This document shows positions 62,361 to 64,000 of a stretch of DNA of 64,000 nt, one piece after another; the stretch's first letter is position 1; each line of letters starts with the position of its first letter. The stretch comes from Rothia sp. HMSC078H08 (GTDB lineage Bacteria; Actinomycetota; Actinomycetes; Actinomycetales; Micrococcaceae): the NCBI RefSeq assembly GCF_001808955.1, contig NZ_KV795253.1, positions 110,698-174,697 on the forward strand, read 5' to 3'. The translations under genes and the position numbers were made by a program. The notes below the pieces were generated by a model, which saw only the letters and a list, made by a program, of their open reading frames with translations, did no database searches and had not been told where the DNA came from.

Positions 62361-63602
62361 CTACTGTGCGTTCGTTACCTGCGAGATATGGGGCAGCTGA
62401 CGCAGCGGCTTCTGGAATACCATCACCACCAGCGACAGGAAAATGAACACCGCGTAGAACAGCGCCGTGTACGTAATACCCCAATCAACAATGAGGAAGC
62501 CTGCCAGCAGAACAGCCAGCGGGGTCAGCGCCATGTTCGGGATGCCCTGCACCGAATGCACGCGACCGATCATGTGCTCCGGGGTGGATGCGTTAATGTA
62601 CGCAATGATGCTCGAATTGAAGGAGGGAAGCACAATACCCGCCAGCACAATCAGCAGGCACACCGCCCACAGCATCGAATGAACCACCGGTAGCAACAGG
62701 TAGCACGCCGACATGATGGCCAGGGAGGTGATACCGAGTGGGCCGAGCGCAAACTTCTCGGTCAGCGGGCCGACCAGGAACGAACCGAGCAGCACGCCCA
62801 CGCCGAAGGCGCTCGCAAAGATGCCAATGAAGAGCGGGTGTGCGCCCTCCAGTGTGTAGTAGTAGATGAAGGTGAGCGGAATACCGACCGTTCCAAAGTT
62901 CGCAAGCGTTGAAACGAACGCAATGGACACCAGCACCTTGTTCTTCAGGATGTACTCGAAACCGGCTTTTGAGTCCTGCCAGAAGCTAGTTTTCTCGCCT
63001 TCCTCCTCTTCTGCGGGCTGCCGACTAGCCCCGTAGGTCTTGGGTGCGACGATGAACGCCAGCAGGTTAACAACCGCGTGAACTGCGGTCATGAGCACGG
63101 TCGAGAAGCCGATAATGATGCCGGCGATTGGGCCGCCCAGCAGGTTGGCGGTGGATTCGCGCGTCTCACCCATACCGGAGGCGTACCCCAGGTGTTCCTT
63201 GGGGACTACGCGGGTGATGATGGATTGCTCGCTCGGGTAGTCGAAGGTGGAAATGATGGCGGCTAGAGAAATCGTGATCACCAAAACGTAAATGTTGGTG
63301 ACGTTGAAAACGAGGTAGAGAAGAATCGCAACCCAGGACAGCGACTGGCCGATACAGGACAGCGCCAGGCACTTCGAGGGGCCGATTCTATCAACCCATG
63401 TTCCGGATATCGCCCCGGCGCAGGTGGCGAGAACACCCGCGACGAAGAGGGTGATACTCGCAGCTTCGGGGGAGCCGGTCAGCGCCAAAATAATGATGGG
63501 CGTGGTGATATAGCTCATCGAGTCTGAGAGCTGGTTGGCTCCAATGGCGAAAAGGGTATTTCGAAAATCTCTATTCTTGAGTAACTCGGTGTTGACACTC
63601 AT
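62361..63602 (-). CDS. Major facilitator superfamily exporter
   Basis: 413 residues from the ATG at 63602 with GGAGG. Twelve hydrophobic segments. Sequence near the N terminus (LLKNRDFRNTLFAIGANQLSDSMSY) and the MFS motif A region (GTWVDRIGPSKCLALS) are as in DHA/enterobactin-exporter-like (MFS_3) proteins; the loop around residue 200 is charged (RQPAEEEEGEKTSF). Drug or macrolide-type efflux is most likely. Downstream hairpin at 62260-62325. Confidence 0.88.
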   Translation of the reverse strand: MSVNTELLKNRDFRNTLFAIGANQLSDSMSYITTPIIILALTGSPEAASITLFVAGVLATCAGAISGTWVDRIGPSKCLALSCIGQSLSWVAILLYLVFNVTNIYVLVITISLAAIISTFDYPSEQSIITRVVPKEHLGYASGMGETRESTANLLGGPIAGIIIGFSTVLMTAVHAVVNLLAFIVAPKTYGASRQPAEEEEGEKTSFWQDSKAGFEYILKNKVLVSIAFVSTLANFGTVGIPLTFIYYYTLEGAHPLFIGIFASAFGVGVLLGSFLVGPLTEKFALGPLGITSLAIMSACYLLLPVVHSMLWAVCLLIVLAGIVLPSFNSSIIAYINASTPEHMIGRVHSVQGIPNMALTPLAVLLAGFLIVDWGITYTALFYAVFIFLSLVVMVFQKPLRQLPHISQVTNAQ

Positions 63603-64000
63603 GGGGGACCTCCACGATGGGGTTGGGTGTCGCGCGGTGTGCAATCCGTCGTGCGTAGTTCATTGTGCGCAATTCGTAGCGCGCAATCGTATGAGTGAAT
63701 ACCCCGACAGTCGGCTGTGCCTGCCTGTATTCGTCTGTTTTCGCTTGTGCCCGCCGGTCATGACGGGCCCGCCGGTTATCACGGGGTGGTTGAGGATGCA
63801 CGGGGCGGCTCATCGGGAGCCACCCCCGCACAAGAAGTGTGTCGCGCGATACTTTAGATTCTATAAGAGACGTTAATCATATACATGAACACTGGTTGAA
63901 AAACTTTCCTCATTTTGAGTATTGACATTAGGGTTAGTTTGACTATAATTCATTCTTGGTGCTTCCACCCGGCTGAGCCCTGACTAAACCCGGCTGAGCC
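63603..64000. other. Right-edge intergenic region
   Basis: Nearly 400 bases with no supported gene. The first part is repetitive (three CGTAGCGCGCAAT/CGTGCGCAATTC-type stretches around 63640-63700 and CCGCCGGT repeats at 63750-63780). The end contains a strong promoter (63922-63949) reading out of the window. Confidence 0.4.
63922..63949 (+). promoter_or_regulatory. Near-consensus sigma-70 promoter
   Basis: TTGACA (63922-63927), 16-base spacer, TATAAT (63944-63949). Both hexamers are perfect, which is rare in this GC-rich genome. It drives a gene beyond the right edge. Confidence 0.8.

Overview
The window looks like a chromosomal segment of a high-GC Gram-positive bacterium of the Micrococcaceae, most likely Rothia. 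The basis is moderate GC with strong G/C third-position preference in the housekeeping genes, AAGGAG-type ribosome binding sites with many GTG starts, and proteins of actinobacterial type (CsoR, Tat lipoproteins, Suc/Fer-like protein, M48 protease with a Q/P/G-rich tail). The genus is inferred from protein character, not from a marker gene. No rRNA, tRNA or complete CRISPR array was seen.

Layout. 0.1-9.5 kb: amino-acid permease, small basic protein, class II aldolase, ArsD-like Cys-tailed protein, PTS glucose-type IIA, Tat-exported phosphodiesterase, succinate-semialdehyde dehydrogenase. 9.6-16.8 kb: Suc/Fer-like protein, a TetR regulator divergent from a membrane transporter with two matching operators, a lipoprotein, Hsp15-like S4 protein, MATE exporter, nitroreductase. 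17.0-20.9 kb: a copper operon (csoR, copZ, unknown gene, copA) with a CsoR-type operator. 21-31.6 kb: two envelope proteins, a PLD-helicase-DUF3427 protein, a small membrane protein, pta, a GNAT enzyme and a spermidine-synthase-like protein, interspersed with long palindromic repeats. 31.7-37.4 kb: pheA, serS (with a duplicated 3' tail behind it), a lipid/diacylglycerol kinase and two envelope proteins.

37.5-46.9 kb is the accessory part. It holds three different Fic enzymes, a zeta-type kinase toxin, three VbhA/FicA-like small proteins, an excisionase-like HTH protein, two copies of a ~265 bp element that looks like a structured RNA on the minus strand, one CRISPR-repeat-like sequence, and a truncated block of foreign composition carrying a fused double ABC transporter whose two nucleotide-binding domains are complementary halves of one ATP site. 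The accessory block stops just before ackA.

46.9-64 kb returns to core functions: ackA, M48 protease, SBF-type symporter, two tandem parallel beta-helix proteins, an SLH-domain protein, exonuclease III, a manganese-type ABC importer with an 18-bp perfect palindrome upstream and a convergent DtxR/MntR-type regulator, a SatD-like protein and an MFS exporter. The window ends just after a near-consensus sigma-70 promoter reading out to the right.

The most interesting points are: (1) in the Fic modules the inhibitory glutamate of the antitoxin and the second arginine of the Fic motif are kept or lost together, and a FicA-like protein lacking the glutamate sits in front of a zeta toxin; (2) the duplicated element flanking one Fic module shows compensatory base-pair changes; (3) the half-site ABC protein; (4) a family of ~70 bp palindromes with four copies.
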